Source: Chaetomium olivaceum (taxonomy: Eukaryota; Ascomycota; Sordariomycetes; Sordariales; Chaetomiaceae). From it: a stretch of 64,000 nucleotides of DNA. Location: assembly GCA_039881045.1 (NCBI GenBank), contig JAYWVB010000027.1:248001-312000 (forward strand), in the 5' to 3' direction. Under the pieces are notes generated by a model, which had not been told where the DNA came from, ran no database searches, and saw only the letters and a program-made list of their open reading frames with translations. Of the stretch, positions 1 through 12,145 are shown one piece after another (position 1 is the first letter of the stretch; every line of letters begins with the position of its first letter). A program made the translations under genes and the position numbers.

Positions 1-182
1 GCTGATGGGTTTCAAGTCTTTCGACGCCCACACTGATGAGAGGAACCACGTATCGAATTCATTTGTGAGAAAATGGTGTGTGGTTCAAGGATCACATACA
101 GTCAAACTTGACATTGTCAAAAATATGAGCCTCCCCTCGCTGGGTCCATGCCGAAGCCAAACGCCGCGCGCCCTCAAGGAAT

Positions 183-753
183 CTATCGAGCGGCCCGCTC
201 GGCCTCATCATCGCTGTCGTCCATGAACCCTTCCTCGAGGCTGTTGTGTGATTAGCGTGCGGGTACTTCAACTGGAGCTGGCTTTGAAGACTGACTCTCT
301 GCTTAACCTCCTCGTACTGTCGACAGGGTTCCCCCTTTGCTGATCTAATACTCTCCTCGCAGTGGTCTCGTCCACGTCCCCCAACTCTTCCCCCTCTTCA
401 GAGTCGAAAGAATTCCGTTCAGCCACCACGATGCCGTCAGAAGCCCTGGCTCTCCACGCCGACGGAGCCATAAATCGGAGTATGGCGCCCTGCACTCGCG
501 CCCTGAGTGACAGCGTTTGGTTCGATATTGTTTCGAGTGGTAGGTACTGGCTGTATCGGTTTCGGTACCGTTGCCATAGTGGGACGAGGACGAAGGTTGC
601 GACGAGGAAGAGGACGAGCGAGATGACCGCGGGAACGATTAGGGTCTAGGAGCGATGGATGTTAGCACGCGACACCAACGGGAGATTACGCGGTAGTTAG
701 GTTTCTTTGTTACGACTCGCGCTTACCTTGATAACCGCAAACGTCGAACCCAT
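183..753 (-). CDS. small single-pass membrane protein, unrecognised
   Basis: Three-exon model on the minus strand: exon 1 753-727, exon 2 645-296, exon 3 240-183, 144 residues. Exon 1 encodes MGSTFAVIK and ends at a GTAAGC donor. Exon 2 opens after CTAG and gives a strong membrane segment at about residues 12-32 (VPAVISLVLFLVATFVLVPLW), followed by a basic stretch and then an acidic Ser/Glu/Asp-rich tail. Exon 2 ends at GTCAGT and exon 3 opens after ACAACAG with a TAATC branch-like site, finishing DDSDDEAERAAR. The lengths 27, 350 and 58 join in one frame. The shape suggests an N-terminal signal anchor with an acidic tail on the other side of the membrane. I do not recognise the family and give no function. 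It is divergent from the formin gene. The splicing is persuasive, but exon 3 is short and could be set differently. Confidence 0.68.
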
Positions 754-2596
754 CGTGTCCGAACGGCCAGGTGTCCTGGGGCGCTGCGCGGGAAATGGAA
801 TAAAATGCGAAACCAGGTTGGGCCCCTTAGCTAGTAGATGCTCAGATCATCCAGACGTCGCCGCAACAACTCCTCAACATCCGCACCACAGGGGCCAACA
901 GAGTGTTCAAAAAAGCAAACGCCAAAAGCACTAGTGTTGGTTAAGAAACCGGGGCTGAGACGGCTTCTCGAATGCGATGCTTGCAAGCTGGCAACGCGGC
1001 TCATGCAATTGCCGGGACGCACAGATCTTGGCATTGATTTCCATGTGGACCCTTCTTGGCATCCCGCAATCATGGTGGGCCCGCCAGCGGCCCCGGCCCG
1101 GTCGTTTGATATCGATCTTGCATTCTCTTGATTGTTCTGAACTCATCAAATTGGACGGGTTCTGAATGATTGGATGGCAATTCATACGCTGCATTCTTGG
1201 AAACCTTTCCGTCGCCCGCAGCTATCCCGATATGTAAGTTCTGAGAAAGTAGCAAAAAAGGGGTGGAATAATGAGAGACGGTTCTAGAAACTCTCCGATC
1301 CTCACTTAACTAACCAAACAGAGACATCTTTAAAACTTGCATGCCAATTTAGAGACCGACCGAATTCAACGACGGATATTTCCAGGGTGAGTGATTTTTA
1401 GCGTGTTTCTGTGGTGACATTTGACTGGTCATGGACCTATCGTTGAATACACAGTACGTACATACTGGTAAGTGCTATGATACAACCACACTCGTCGTAT
1501 TCCGTGAAAATGAAACAAGACGGACTCAACAGTGGCGGGTTCAGGCGGGCTCTTGATTGCATGTTTCAAGCATCTGCCTGTGGCTCAGACCACCCTGCAG
1601 CTGCGGGGTTGAAGCGTGCGACACCAGGATCAAGGCGGGCAACGCACAGGCCACATGCCGCGGCACGGTCCCTGCTGCGTTCGCCTTCTCTCTGAGAAAC
1701 CCAGGGGGCGATCCAAGCTAGACCTGTTTCAGAACCCGGACCCCCTTTGTGACCTCCACGCTGTGTGCGTGTGTGTGTGTCCCGGCGGTGGTTACCGATC
1801 CTGCGATTCAATATTCAATAATTGTGGCCGCCTTTGCTCACAGGGACATTCCCGGCATCGCACTCATTATACCACCTAAACTTGCGCCGGCGATCCAGAA
1901 ACTCGCAAATCCTCCCCGGAGGCGCTTTTAGGTTGCGGGGGCTTCGCATGCACCGTTCCTTCTACATTGGTTCTGACATCGATAACGCTCCCACATTCGT
2001 TTGTGCCTCTCTGTTGCTCCTGCGCTCCTTGCAACGCCGCGGAAGCCAAGCCCGCGCCATTGTGACAGAACAGCCGTTGGCCATTTTCGTTTGACCCCCG
2101 GCCCGACAACGCGATCGAAGACGGCGCCTTTCCCTTGTCGACTTCAACCGACCACCGACTACCGACCGGACTCATTGACGATCCCACGGTTACAGGAACC
2201 GGAAATTCCCAGTCCGTATGTCAGGTTCCCCGCCGCCCTCCCGCTCCTCCTGCTCTCCACCCCCCTCCCCCCGGCAACTGTTATCAAACCCCGTTCTCAT
2301 GCTAAATATTTCTCGATTCATGCACAGAAGCACAGAAGCACAACCCCCCACCAGCGCTGCGACGACACGCTTCCTGACCCCGGCCGCTTTCCGAAGAAGA
2401 TGATGCGATGCGCCATCGGCCTGAGACACAGAGTCCATTGACGACAAATACCACACCCCCCGACTCGGCTCACGTCGCCCACGCATTGATTGACGCCCCC
2501 TCTGTACGGCTGTTGTTGAGAAACCAAACATAGGCGGCTTGCTGCCCGCCCCTCGCGAACCGGCTGTTTCACGCGTTACCCACGAAACCCGACGCC
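754..2596. promoter_or_regulatory. divergent intergenic region, small TM gene / formin
   Basis: About 1.8 kb between two divergent starts. It holds a short TG tract near 1761-1780 and a strongly pyrimidine-rich stretch near 2225-2280, typical of fungal leaders. Several short open frames occur (for example 2001-2441), but none looks like a known protein. They may be upstream ORFs in a long formin leader. No RNA gene or mobile element seen. Confidence 0.5.
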
Positions 2597-5500
2597 ATGT
2601 CTTCCTACGACAAGTCCCGCGCCTCCTCCGGCGGGAAGGCCTCGTCATTCTTCCACCGATCCAGGAACAAGGACAAGGCCGAAAAGCGGACCACACCCGA
2701 TGAAGGCCGCCATCTCTCCGCCGACAACGACACAGGTTCCGTGAATTCGCGCCATTCACGCCACCAACGAGACTCTTCTGTTATATCATTAGACCGTCCT
2801 GGCTCCTCCGGGTCCGGTATCAACACGACGGCTGGCATCATGACGACGATCCCTTACGATGCCGTTACTGCGGACCGGAACTCGCCAGTCCCCGTCGACT
2901 ATCTTCACAAATCTGACCAGTCCACCCGGCGAGAACCGCTACCACACCAGCTCAACAAGGCGACGAGCGATTTCCACCAGTATCCCACTTTCGACCCATC
3001 GACCGTGCGCCCCACGAGCCCCTACCCCTCCGGGCCGCGCCCCGCACCCGGCGCATCCAACATCACAATGGCTTCGACCGGCCGCCAGGCTCAGTACCAG
3101 CAATGGGGGCCAGCGAGAGACAGCAGTCTGCCAGGGTCCCATAATTCCCGCTACAACTCGTACACGACGTCCGGCGGTCGCAGTTCAGCCGACACCTCAA
3201 GCATCATGTCAGGTAATAGAACGTCCTACTACAACCAAAATGGAGACAGCCGCTCATCCAAAACAGCACTGCCTAGTGTCTCGTCCCAGTCTTCCTACTT
3301 ATCCCCGCACTCGCCCAGGGACAACCGCTTGACCAAGTTTCCCACCGGGACTCAGACGAGCGAGGGGTTCTACTTTCCGAAACCGGACGATGATAATGTC
3401 ATCGAGCAGATGTTCGTGGCGCTCATGCAAAAGCGCGGATGGCACAACCTCCCGGACCAAGCCAAGCGCCAGATGATCGCCTACCCGCCGACCAAGAAAT
3501 GGACTCTCATCTACCAGGACCGCCTCACCGAATGGCAGGGTGAACAGAAGCGTAGGCAGACCGCTAAGATTGGCCAGTACAGTAATGTCGACCTCACCCA
3601 GATGCCCGACGAGGAGGGTAGCCCGGAGTGGTATGTGCGCAAGGTCATGGAAAACTCGCTTGACAGCAAGGGTTTCGGCAGTTTGGAGGTCAACCTACGC
3701 ACCCAGCAGATCGGCTGGGTCAGACGCTTCATCGAGTGCCAGGGTCAAGTGGCCTTGACCAATGTCCTCTTCAAAATCAACCGCAAAACCGCCATGGGGC
3801 CGACCCTGGATTCCGCGACGGGGGACAAGAACTTGGACCGGGAGTACGATATCGCCAAGTGTCTAAAGGCCTTGATGAACAACAAATTCGGCGCAGACGA
3901 TGCCCTGGCTCATCAGCCGGTCCTCGTGGCCTTGGCCACCTCCCTCATCTCGCCCCGGCTCACGACGAGGAAGCTTGTCAGCGAAGTCTTGACCTTCTTG
4001 TGTCACTGGTCCGAAAGCAAGGGGCACCTAAAGGTCATCGAGGCCATGGACGTGGCCAAGAACCAACAGGGCGAGAACGGCCGCTTCGATGCTTGGATGC
4101 GTCTCGTTGAAGTCACCATCGATGGCCGCGGGAAGATGGGTAGTCTCGTGGGCGCAAGTGAGGAGGTGCGCAGCGGGGGTATCGGCATGGAGAACCTGCT
4201 GATGGAATACGTCGTGGCCACCCTCATCTTGATCAACATGATGATCGATGCCGCCGAGAAGGACCTACAGATGCGCGTCCACATCAGGGCCCAGTTCACG
4301 GCCTGTGGCATCAAGCGCATGTTGCACAAGATGGAGGGCTTCCAGTATGAGTTGATCGACAAGCAGATCGAGCGGTTCCGGCTCAATGAGGCCATCGATT
4401 ACGAGGACATGCTCGAGAAAGAGAACAGCAGCATCAAGGACAATGTGGAAGGAGAGGTTAGGGACCTCAACGACCCGGTCCAGATTGTAGATGCGATCCA
4501 ACAGCGGCTCCAGGGAACCAAGACGCAAGACTACTTCATCTCGGCTTTGCAGCATCTTCTTCTGATCCGAGAAAATGACAGCGAAGAACGTCTCCGCATG
4601 TTCCAGCTCGTCGATTCGATGCTGAGCTACGTGGCCATGGACCGGCGCTTGCCAGATATGGATCTCAAGCAGAGTCTTAACTTCACGGTCCAGAGCTTGC
4701 TCGACAAGCTGCACACGGATTCGGAAGCCCGCCAGGCCTTCGATGAGGCCACCGAAACACGGCAGTTTGCCGAGGCAGCGATGGCAGAAAGAGATGAGCT
4801 GAGAGAGAAACTAGCAATGGGTGCCGATGGGCTGGTTGCTAAACTCCAGAAGCAGATCGATGAGCAGGCGAGGTTCATTGACGCGCAGAGGAGACAGACT
4901 GAAGGGCTGAAGTCGGAGCTGGAGAACCTCCAGACCCTCAGGGCGAAGGAGGCACAGCGCTACGAGCTCGAAACGCGCGAGCTCTATCTCATGCTCCGCG
5001 ATGCTCAGGACGTTGCAGCTTCCAACGCGGCTAAAGGGGTTAAGCTGGGCGACGAGGACCCCGCTCGTATGCAGGGCATCCTGGACCGGGATAGGCTCAT
5101 GGAGCGCCTACAGATGCAGCTGGAACGCCAAAAGACGGTCTACAAGCTCGAAGGTAAGGTCTGGGGTGAGGCCGTCGGTCCCTCGGACAAGCTGCGAGCA
5201 CTCCGCGAGGAGATGGATGGCTATGGGGAGCCAGGGGCTGGTGCTCCGCCGGGAGACTTTACCAACAGCATGCTTGGGAGCGTCAAAAGATCGACTCGCA
5301 TTCCAAGGAAACCTGTCGGTTCTCGCGGGGAACCGACCGAGGGTGTTCTGGAAGAGATCGAGGACGTGGATGAGGAGGGCGTCGTCTACGAGAAGCCACG
5401 GGTGGTCGAATTCAAGCGGCCTGTCATGGACCCAAAGAAAGCTGCCGGCATGTTCAACGAGCTTCAGGGCAAGGTCAAGAGGATCGATGGCAGCGATTCA

Positions 5501-8028
5501 GAGGACGGGGATGGCGTTACGACTGGGCCATCCCACCCAAGCTTGGAATCCCAATCGCCTCTTACTCCCAGTGACAACGAGCCTCCGAAGATTGAGATCA
5601 CCGATACCACCCCGACGGCGGCCGCTCCGTCAGGTTTCACCGGTCCTCCTCCCCCGCCTCCGCCTCCGATGCCCGGCCAGCTACCTGGCTCGGGTTTCAC
5701 TGGTCCTCCTCCCCCACCTCCGCCTCCAATGCCCGGCCAGCTACCTGGCTCGGGTTTCACTGGTCCTCCTCCCCCTCCTCCTCCTCCGATGCCAGGGAAT
5801 TTCCCCGGTGCACCCCCTCCACCTCCACCTCCTCCCCCTCCTCCCGGTGGCCCGGGCATGCCTCCGCCACCTCCGCCACCAATGCCCGGGCTGGGCGCAA
5901 TGTCGGGACACTTTCTATCCCGGCAAAACAACCTCACCCCCTCAACATCCCTGGGCTTGTCGGTTGTCCGGCCTAAAAAGAAACTCAAGGCCCTGCATTG
6001 GGAGAAGGTCGACTCACCACTCACCACCCATTGGGCCGCCCACACGCCCTCAGCAGAAGAGAGGGAAGAGAAGTACCTCGAGCTCAGCCGCAAGGGTATT
6101 CTCGACGAGGTCGAGAAGCTTTTCATGGCAAAGGAGATCAAGCAGCTCGGCCAAGGGACGTCGAAGAAGGACGACAAGAAGCAGATTATCTCGAACGATC
6201 TGCGGAAATCCTACGGTAAGTCCACCCCAAGAGGTAAATCACAGACATGCGCTAACGAGGTACAGAAATCGCCCTTGCCAAGTTCTCGCAGTTCTCTGTT
6301 GAGAAGGTGGTGCAAATGATCATCCATTGTGACAACGAAGTACTTGATAACGTTGTGGTGATGGACTTTTTGCAAAAAGACGACCTCTGCAATATCCCGG
6401 ACAATATCTCCAAGCAACTGGCACCATACAGCAAGGACTGGACAGGGCCAGAAGCAAACAAGGAGAACAGAGAAATGGACCCGGCCGAGCTCACCAGGCA
6501 AGATCAGATCTACCTACAAACGGCGTTTGAGCTGCACCACTACTGGAAGAGCAGGATGCGCGCTCTTTCATTGACACGCAGCTTCGAACCCGAGTATGAC
6601 GAAATCACAGAAAAGATGCGCCAAGTTGTTACCGTATCCGAGTCGCTCCGAGACTCGGTATCGTTGATGAACGTTCTCGGCCTCATTTTGGATATTGGTA
6701 ATTACATGAACGACGCGAACAAGCAGGCCCGCGGTTTCAAGCTATCCTCGCTGGCCAGATTGGCCATGGTCAAGGACGACAAGAACCAATCGACGCTGGC
6801 CGATCTTGTCGAACGCATTGTCCGTAACCAGTACCCGGAGTGGGAGAACTTCACCGACGACATCTCGGGGGTCATGACGGCGCAGAAAATCAACATAGAG
6901 CAGGTCCAGGCCGACGCCAAGAAATACATCGACAACATCAACAACGTGCAGAGGGCCCTCGACTCCGGCAGTTTATCGGACCCCAAGAAGTTCCACCCCC
7001 AGGACCGCGTGGCCCAGGTTGTTGGGCGCGTTATGAAGGATGCGCGGCGCAAGGCCGAGCAGATGCAGGTCTACCTGGAGGAGATGGTGCGCACGTACAA
7101 CGACATCATGACCTTCTACGGCGAAGACCCCGCCGACGACAACGCGCGCCGCGATTTCTTTGCCAAGCTAGCCTACTTCATCTCCGAGTGGCGGAAATCG
7201 TACGACAAGAACTCGCAGCTCGAGGAGCAGCGCCGGAAGAACGAAGCATCCATGAAGCGCAAGAACGCGCTCAAGGCTGCACAGGCCTCCACGGAGAGCA
7301 GCCTGGCCTCGCCAACTAGCACCGGCGCCATGGATAGCCTACTCGAGAAGCTCCGCGCCGCCGCACCGCAGGCAAGAGACCAGCGCGACCGGCGCCGCCG
7401 CGCCCGCCTCAAAGACCGCCACCAAGTACGTGTCGCATCCGGCCAGCAGGTCCCCGACATCACCCAGCTCGCCGCCCTCGACGCGAACCTGCCCCCTATC
7501 CAGAGCCCCGGCTCCGAAGTCTCCGGCCCCGCAAACGACGACGACGTCAACCACGCAAGCGGCTCGGACCTCCTCGGCCCAGCCGCAGGAGGAGGCCAGC
7601 CCGCCAACGGCGGTGGCGCGGCGGGCACGGCGAGTGGCGGTGGCGGCGGTGGCGGCGAGGAAGACGACGTCGCGCAGCGCGCCGCCATGCTGCTGCAGGG
7701 AATGCGGTCGGGCGCGGACGGCGGCGACGACCCGGCCGACGCGGAGAAGCGCGAGAACCTGCGGCGGTCGCGCCGGCAGACGGCGGACGAGGAGCGCAAG
7801 ATGAGGAGGCGGAGAAGGGAGCTGGCGCAAAGTAGTACGAGTAATGGCGGGGATGGCTCGGCGAGTCTGAGTCGCGAGGGGTCCGTCGTGGATGGCTATG
7901 CTGGCAGGGGGGAGGAGGAGGTCCCGCCGACGCCGGGCCTGGATGAGATGGCGGCTGCTGTGGCGGCGGCTGGTGCGGCGGGGGGGGATGGGGATGGGCC
8001 GATGGAGGAGGCCGTGAATGGGGGTTGA
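2597..8028 (+). CDS. sepA: Diaphanous-type formin (SepA/Bni1)
   Basis: Exons 2597-6215 and 6266-8028, joined over a 50-bp intron (GTAAGT, GCTAAC, ACAG), give 1793 residues. Order: Ser-rich N-terminus; GTPase-binding/FH3 region beginning near residue 264 (DNVIEQMFVALM); coiled coil around 700-860; proline-rich FH1 around 1012-1098; FH2 from about 1128 (KALHWEKVD) to about 1545, including the lasso/knob region and GFKLSSLARL; then a basic tail (RDRRRRARLKDRH) of the kind that carries the DAD autoinhibitory helix. Formins of this class nucleate and elongate unbranched actin filaments with profilin, downstream of Rho GTPases. In filamentous fungi the single formin serves hyphal tip growth and septation. 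FH1 contains three tandem 60-bp units. The C-terminus past FH2 is Gly/Ala-rich and low in complexity. The frame is intact throughout. Confidence 0.95.
5632..5811 (+). repeat. three tandem 60-bp units in the formin FH1 segment
   Basis: Units starting near 5632, 5692 and 5752 repeat almost exactly. Each encodes SGFTGP, a run of eight prolines, then MPGQLPG (the third unit changes to MPGNFPG). Further polyproline follows to about 5890. Each unit supplies one profilin-binding polyproline stretch, so copy number should set how many profilin-actin docking sites the formin has. Confidence 0.9.
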
Positions 8029-9445
8029 TGCTGTTTTTAAGAGGAGGGGTGTGTGGTGTGTTTGTTGGTTGGTTGTGGTGGTGTGTGTTGGTTTGGTGGT
8101 GTGGAAAGAAGAGATGGGTGGTTGGATGAATGGATTACAGATACCTGAGCATATTAAGTACGTAATGTCTACTTGGGCTCTGTTTGCCTAGATGGCATGG
8201 CACATATCACTACGACCAGTTGCTCCGGTTCAGGGGGGTGGTTAGAGAGGGAGGCTCGGAGGTTGCTGGGAGGATGGGATGGGGGGCGGGGGGGGGTACT
8301 TTGAATCATAGCAGCGTGTTATTTGGCGAGGGTTTGGTATCTGGAATATGGAATCTAGCTGTATGACAGACGGCTGCTTTGGGGGTCCGTCTTGGATCTT
8401 GAACCGGATGAGTTGAGTACAAGGCGGCTAGAACTACTAAATGTTATTGAACTCCCAAGCATAAAGTTTATGTGATGTTACTGAACTTAAATGCTGCGCA
8501 AAGCGTGTAAAGTTCGCCCTGTCTGCTTACAATCCTGTGTCCGCTTTCCATAGTTACAAACCAAGATGCTTCTATCACCAGGGTTAATGTCATAACGGGT
8601 GTTCTATAAAGCGTTTATAAGAGGTGTTTGGGAGATCATTGAAAGCGAATGTAATTGTTTGTGTGAGGGCCCAAGCATAGTTTCTCGCAGAGGCAAGACT
8701 ACCTTTAATACAGAGAAGAGACATTGATGCTGTAAAGCGATAATATTATAAGTTTGTGGGGAGGCATTCGTCCACGGCATCATGTTTGGAGAAATCCTCA
8801 CCCCGGAGTGTGAGGAGCGGTTTGGGGCTGTATCGCTAGCGTAACCCACAGGCCTCGACTGATGCGTCCCGCGGTGAGGTTGGGAGGAACGGCTCAGGGG
8901 TAAGCTTTGCGGGGAGAGCGACTCGGGCTGGGAGGAGTTTGACGAGCTTCCTGGGGTGGCGGTAGTGTGCTCGGTGTGTAGGCGTTGGTGTCTATCGGCT
9001 GAGTGTCACAACTAAAGGTTCCCATGTTTCGCAATTAGCCGCGAACATCACCCCCACTATGGTGAGGGGGAACGAAGCCGAAAGGAACGGCAACCCCTCA
9101 TCCAAGAACGGCCCATGGATGTTTGTTCTCCAACTCGGCTGGCTCCACCCTGAGTGTAAGAGAGGGTGGAAAGGGTGGGTGTGAGTTCGGGATGTAGCGC
9201 TGCGAGACGGAGAAATATGGGATTGGCTGGTTGTTGTAAGTGGGAGAGGTTGTGATATCGAAGGAGGTATATTGTTTGTAGAGGTTATATTCCCGCCCGC
9301 CTTCATCTCACTTTGATAGAACACTCTCTCCGTCCCTCGTCCTAACCAACCCTCCTCCCTCTGTGCTTGAACGACGCTCACACCTTGAACCCACACCACA
9401 CCCGGCCATCCATCCAACTTGACTTACACCACCACCACCACCACC
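8029..9445. other. intergenic, formin 3' end to DUF2264 gene
   Basis: About 1.4 kb between two tandem genes. The first 80 bases after the formin stop are TG-rich, likely 3' UTR. The stretch just before 9446 is CA/CT-rich, like a leader. Nothing coding or repeated recognised in between. Confidence 0.5.
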
Positions 9446-11866
9446 ATGTCCCCACCGCCCCCCCAACAACAGCCCACCCAGGGCCTCGTCCTAGGCTACA
9501 CCAACCCGCACCCTTTCGCCACCATCCCCCTCAGCGACCGCGCCTCGGTCCAAGCCCTGCTGACCACAGTCCTCGACCCGCTCGAGCCCTTCTTCTCGCC
9601 CACCAAAGCGCGCGTGCGCGTGCCCGGCGCCACGGCCGTGCGCTTCGACCAGACAGCGTCCGAGGTCGAAGGGTTTGCGCGCCCGCTGTGGGGGCTGGCG
9701 TGTCTGCTCGCGGGCGGGGGCTCGTACCGCGGCGCGAGCTGGTGGATTGATGGCTTGCGTGCGGGCACGGATCCGGAGAGTCCCGAGTATTGGGGCCATC
9801 CGGCGGATAATGACCAGCGGATGGTGGAGATGTGCCCGATTGGGTTTGCGCTGGCGGTGGCGCCGGCGATTTGGGAGGGTTTGAGTGAGCGGGAGAGGGG
9901 GAATGTGGAGAATTGGTTGGGGAATAGTATTAATGAGAAGAAGTGAGTTGCTTTTGACTTGGTTGTTGGTGTTCTTTTTAGGGGCGGAGGCGGGAAGGGA
10001 AAAGGGGGCGGGGGGCAGATGGATGCCTGGCTAACACAGGTCGACAGCATGCCAAACACGAATTGGCTGTGGTTCCGGGTGTTTGCCAACTTGGGGTTGA
10101 AGAAGAATGGGGCCAAGTTCTCACAGGAGAGGCTCAAGGCGGATATCAAGCATCTCGAGACATTCTATCGTGGTGATGGATGGTCGAACGATGGACCGGA
10201 GGGTATTCACCGTGGGTTACCCTTTACCCCTGAATGACCCCTTACGAGGCAGTCGGCTGACGACGAGAACAGAGATGGACTACTACTCTTCAAGCTTTGC
10301 CATTCACTTCCTTCAGCTGCTCTACTCTAATCTAGCGGCCGAAGATGATCCAGAGAATGCCGCAGAGTTTAAGAAGCGGGCTCAGATGGCGGCATTGGAC
10401 TTGGCGCACTACTATGACAAGGAGGGTAAGTGAAGAGCTCCTATGTGTGAGCGCGAAGCTGACTTTCCCAGGGCGGTCTATTCCATTCGGCCGCAGTGTC
10501 GGCTACCGCTTCGCCATGGTTTCTTTCTGGGGCGCCCTTGCGTACGCTGATGTAGAGCTGCCCGCACCGCTGACCTGGGGCATGGTCAAGGGCATGGTCA
10601 TGCGCCATCTGCGGTGGTGGCAGACACAGCACGACATGTGGAGCTCAAGCGGCACGCTGACTATTGGGTACTCGTACCCGAACATGTATGTGAGTAGACA
10701 CTTCCCCTGATAGACCTGCCGATGATACTCACGAAGAAATAGATGGCCGAGAACTACAACAGCCCGGGAAGCCCTGTGAGTGACGCCTGGCTACACCCTG
10801 TATCCTGAATAAATCAAGCTTACGCTGTACAGTACTGGGCCTGCCTGGCATTCATCTGCCTCGCCGTGCCCGAGACGCACCCTTTCTGGACCTCCAAGGA
10901 AGAGAACCACTGGGATGTGATCCCCAAGGTTAAGGCACTGAAGCACCCAGGCCACATCATGAGGTACCTCACCCATTACCCCTCAACCCCAATCCGAACT
11001 CTCCACCCCTCAAACTAACTGTTTCCCAGCAACCTCGGCGGGCACTGCATGCTGCTCTCCTCCGGCCAAGCCTGCTCCTACCCCATGAAAGGCACGCACG
11101 CCAAGTACGGCGCCTTCGCCTACTCCTCGGCCTACGGCTACTCCGTGCCGCCGGGGCTCTTCACGCTCGAGCAATACGCACTGGCCTCGCAGCTCGGCCT
11201 GTCCGACGACGGGGGCGAGTACTGGAAGACGCGGCGGCTGTCCAGCTCGACCCTCGAAACCCGCGGCGCCGAACACAACGCCACCCCCGTCCTGGTCTCC
11301 CTCTGGTCGCCCTTCCCAGACGTGCACATCAAGACCTACCTCGTCCCGCCGACAGACGCCACCCCAACTGGCACATCCGGGCGCACCAGATCCGGGCCGA
11401 GGGCCGCGAAGTGCAGACGGCCGACGGCAGCTTCGCCATCACCAGTTCGCGCGAGGCCGACGGCAGGCTGCTGGGCCTGTACGGGTCCTCGGCCGCGACG
11501 GCCACCGAGGGTACGCGGCCGCGGCTGATGGGCAACTACGACGTGGCGACGCCCGAGGCGTGGGCGGGCGGGTACGAGGGCGCGTTTATTGTGTCCAAGG
11601 GGGCGGTGGGGATCCGCGCGCTGGAGGGGGTCGAGGGGGGTCGGACGGCGACGCTGGTCAATGCGGATCCGAACTCGAATCTGATCGAGAGCCGGACGGC
11701 AATCCCGACGTTGCAGGGTACGGTGGAGAAGGGGCAGACGGTGTGGTATGTGACGGGGATCTATGCGAAGCCGGGTGGGGAGGGGGTGAGGAGGGAGGAG
11801 TATTTGAGTGGGTGGGAGAGTGTGCCGGAGGTGCCGGGGTGGTTGAAGGAGGAAATTGGTCAGTAG
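9446..11866 (+). CDS. DUF2264 family protein, interrupted by one frame change
   Basis: Seven exons: 9446-9942, 10048-10211, 10273-10425, 10472-10689, 10743-10775, 10833-10963 and 11030-11866. Every junction has a GT donor and AG acceptor and keeps frame. The conceptual product is about 677 residues, with features of the DUF2264 family such as WWIDG, HPADNDQRMVE, PNTNWLWFRVF, DGWSNDGPEG, MDYYSSSFA and NLGGHCMLLSSGQ. The family resembles alpha/alpha-barrel carbohydrate-active proteins but has no settled biochemical role, so none is claimed. In the last exon the frame breaks at 11361-11366. The conserved reading is AT-P then NWHIRAHQI, which needs one more C in the run at 11362-11365. Exon 5 is only 33 bases. 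The start at 9446 is the first ATG after a CA-rich leader. Whether the frame change is real or an error decides whether this is a gene or a pseudogene. Confidence 0.85.
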
Positions 11867-12145
11867 GGGGATTAGGAAGGGTGAGGTAGTTGGTTGTTAT
11901 TGTTATGAGTGTGATACTTTTCTTGAAGCTGTAAGAGAAACAGAGATATCCTGTTTATTTCTAGGTTGGCTGTTGAGCGAGCCTGGTGCAAAGTGATGGT
12001 TTGCAATTCCGCCGTGTTGAAATTCCAGCGCTGTTACTTCCCCAGGGAGGGTCATCGCATTCGAGGCCATCTTCTGCGTCCATACTTATTTCGGCCTTGT
12101 TTTACTATTTCCGAAAAGGGGAAAACATGATCAGACAGATGAAAG

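Noticed and set aside
2001..2441. 146-codon open frame upstream of formin
   Set aside because: No conserved content and Pro/Thr-rich; more likely leader sequence, at most an upstream ORF.
5001..6302. 433-codon second sense frame inside the formin gene
   Set aside because: Arg/Ser/Leu-rich, no domain, fully explained by third-position GC bias of the formin frame.
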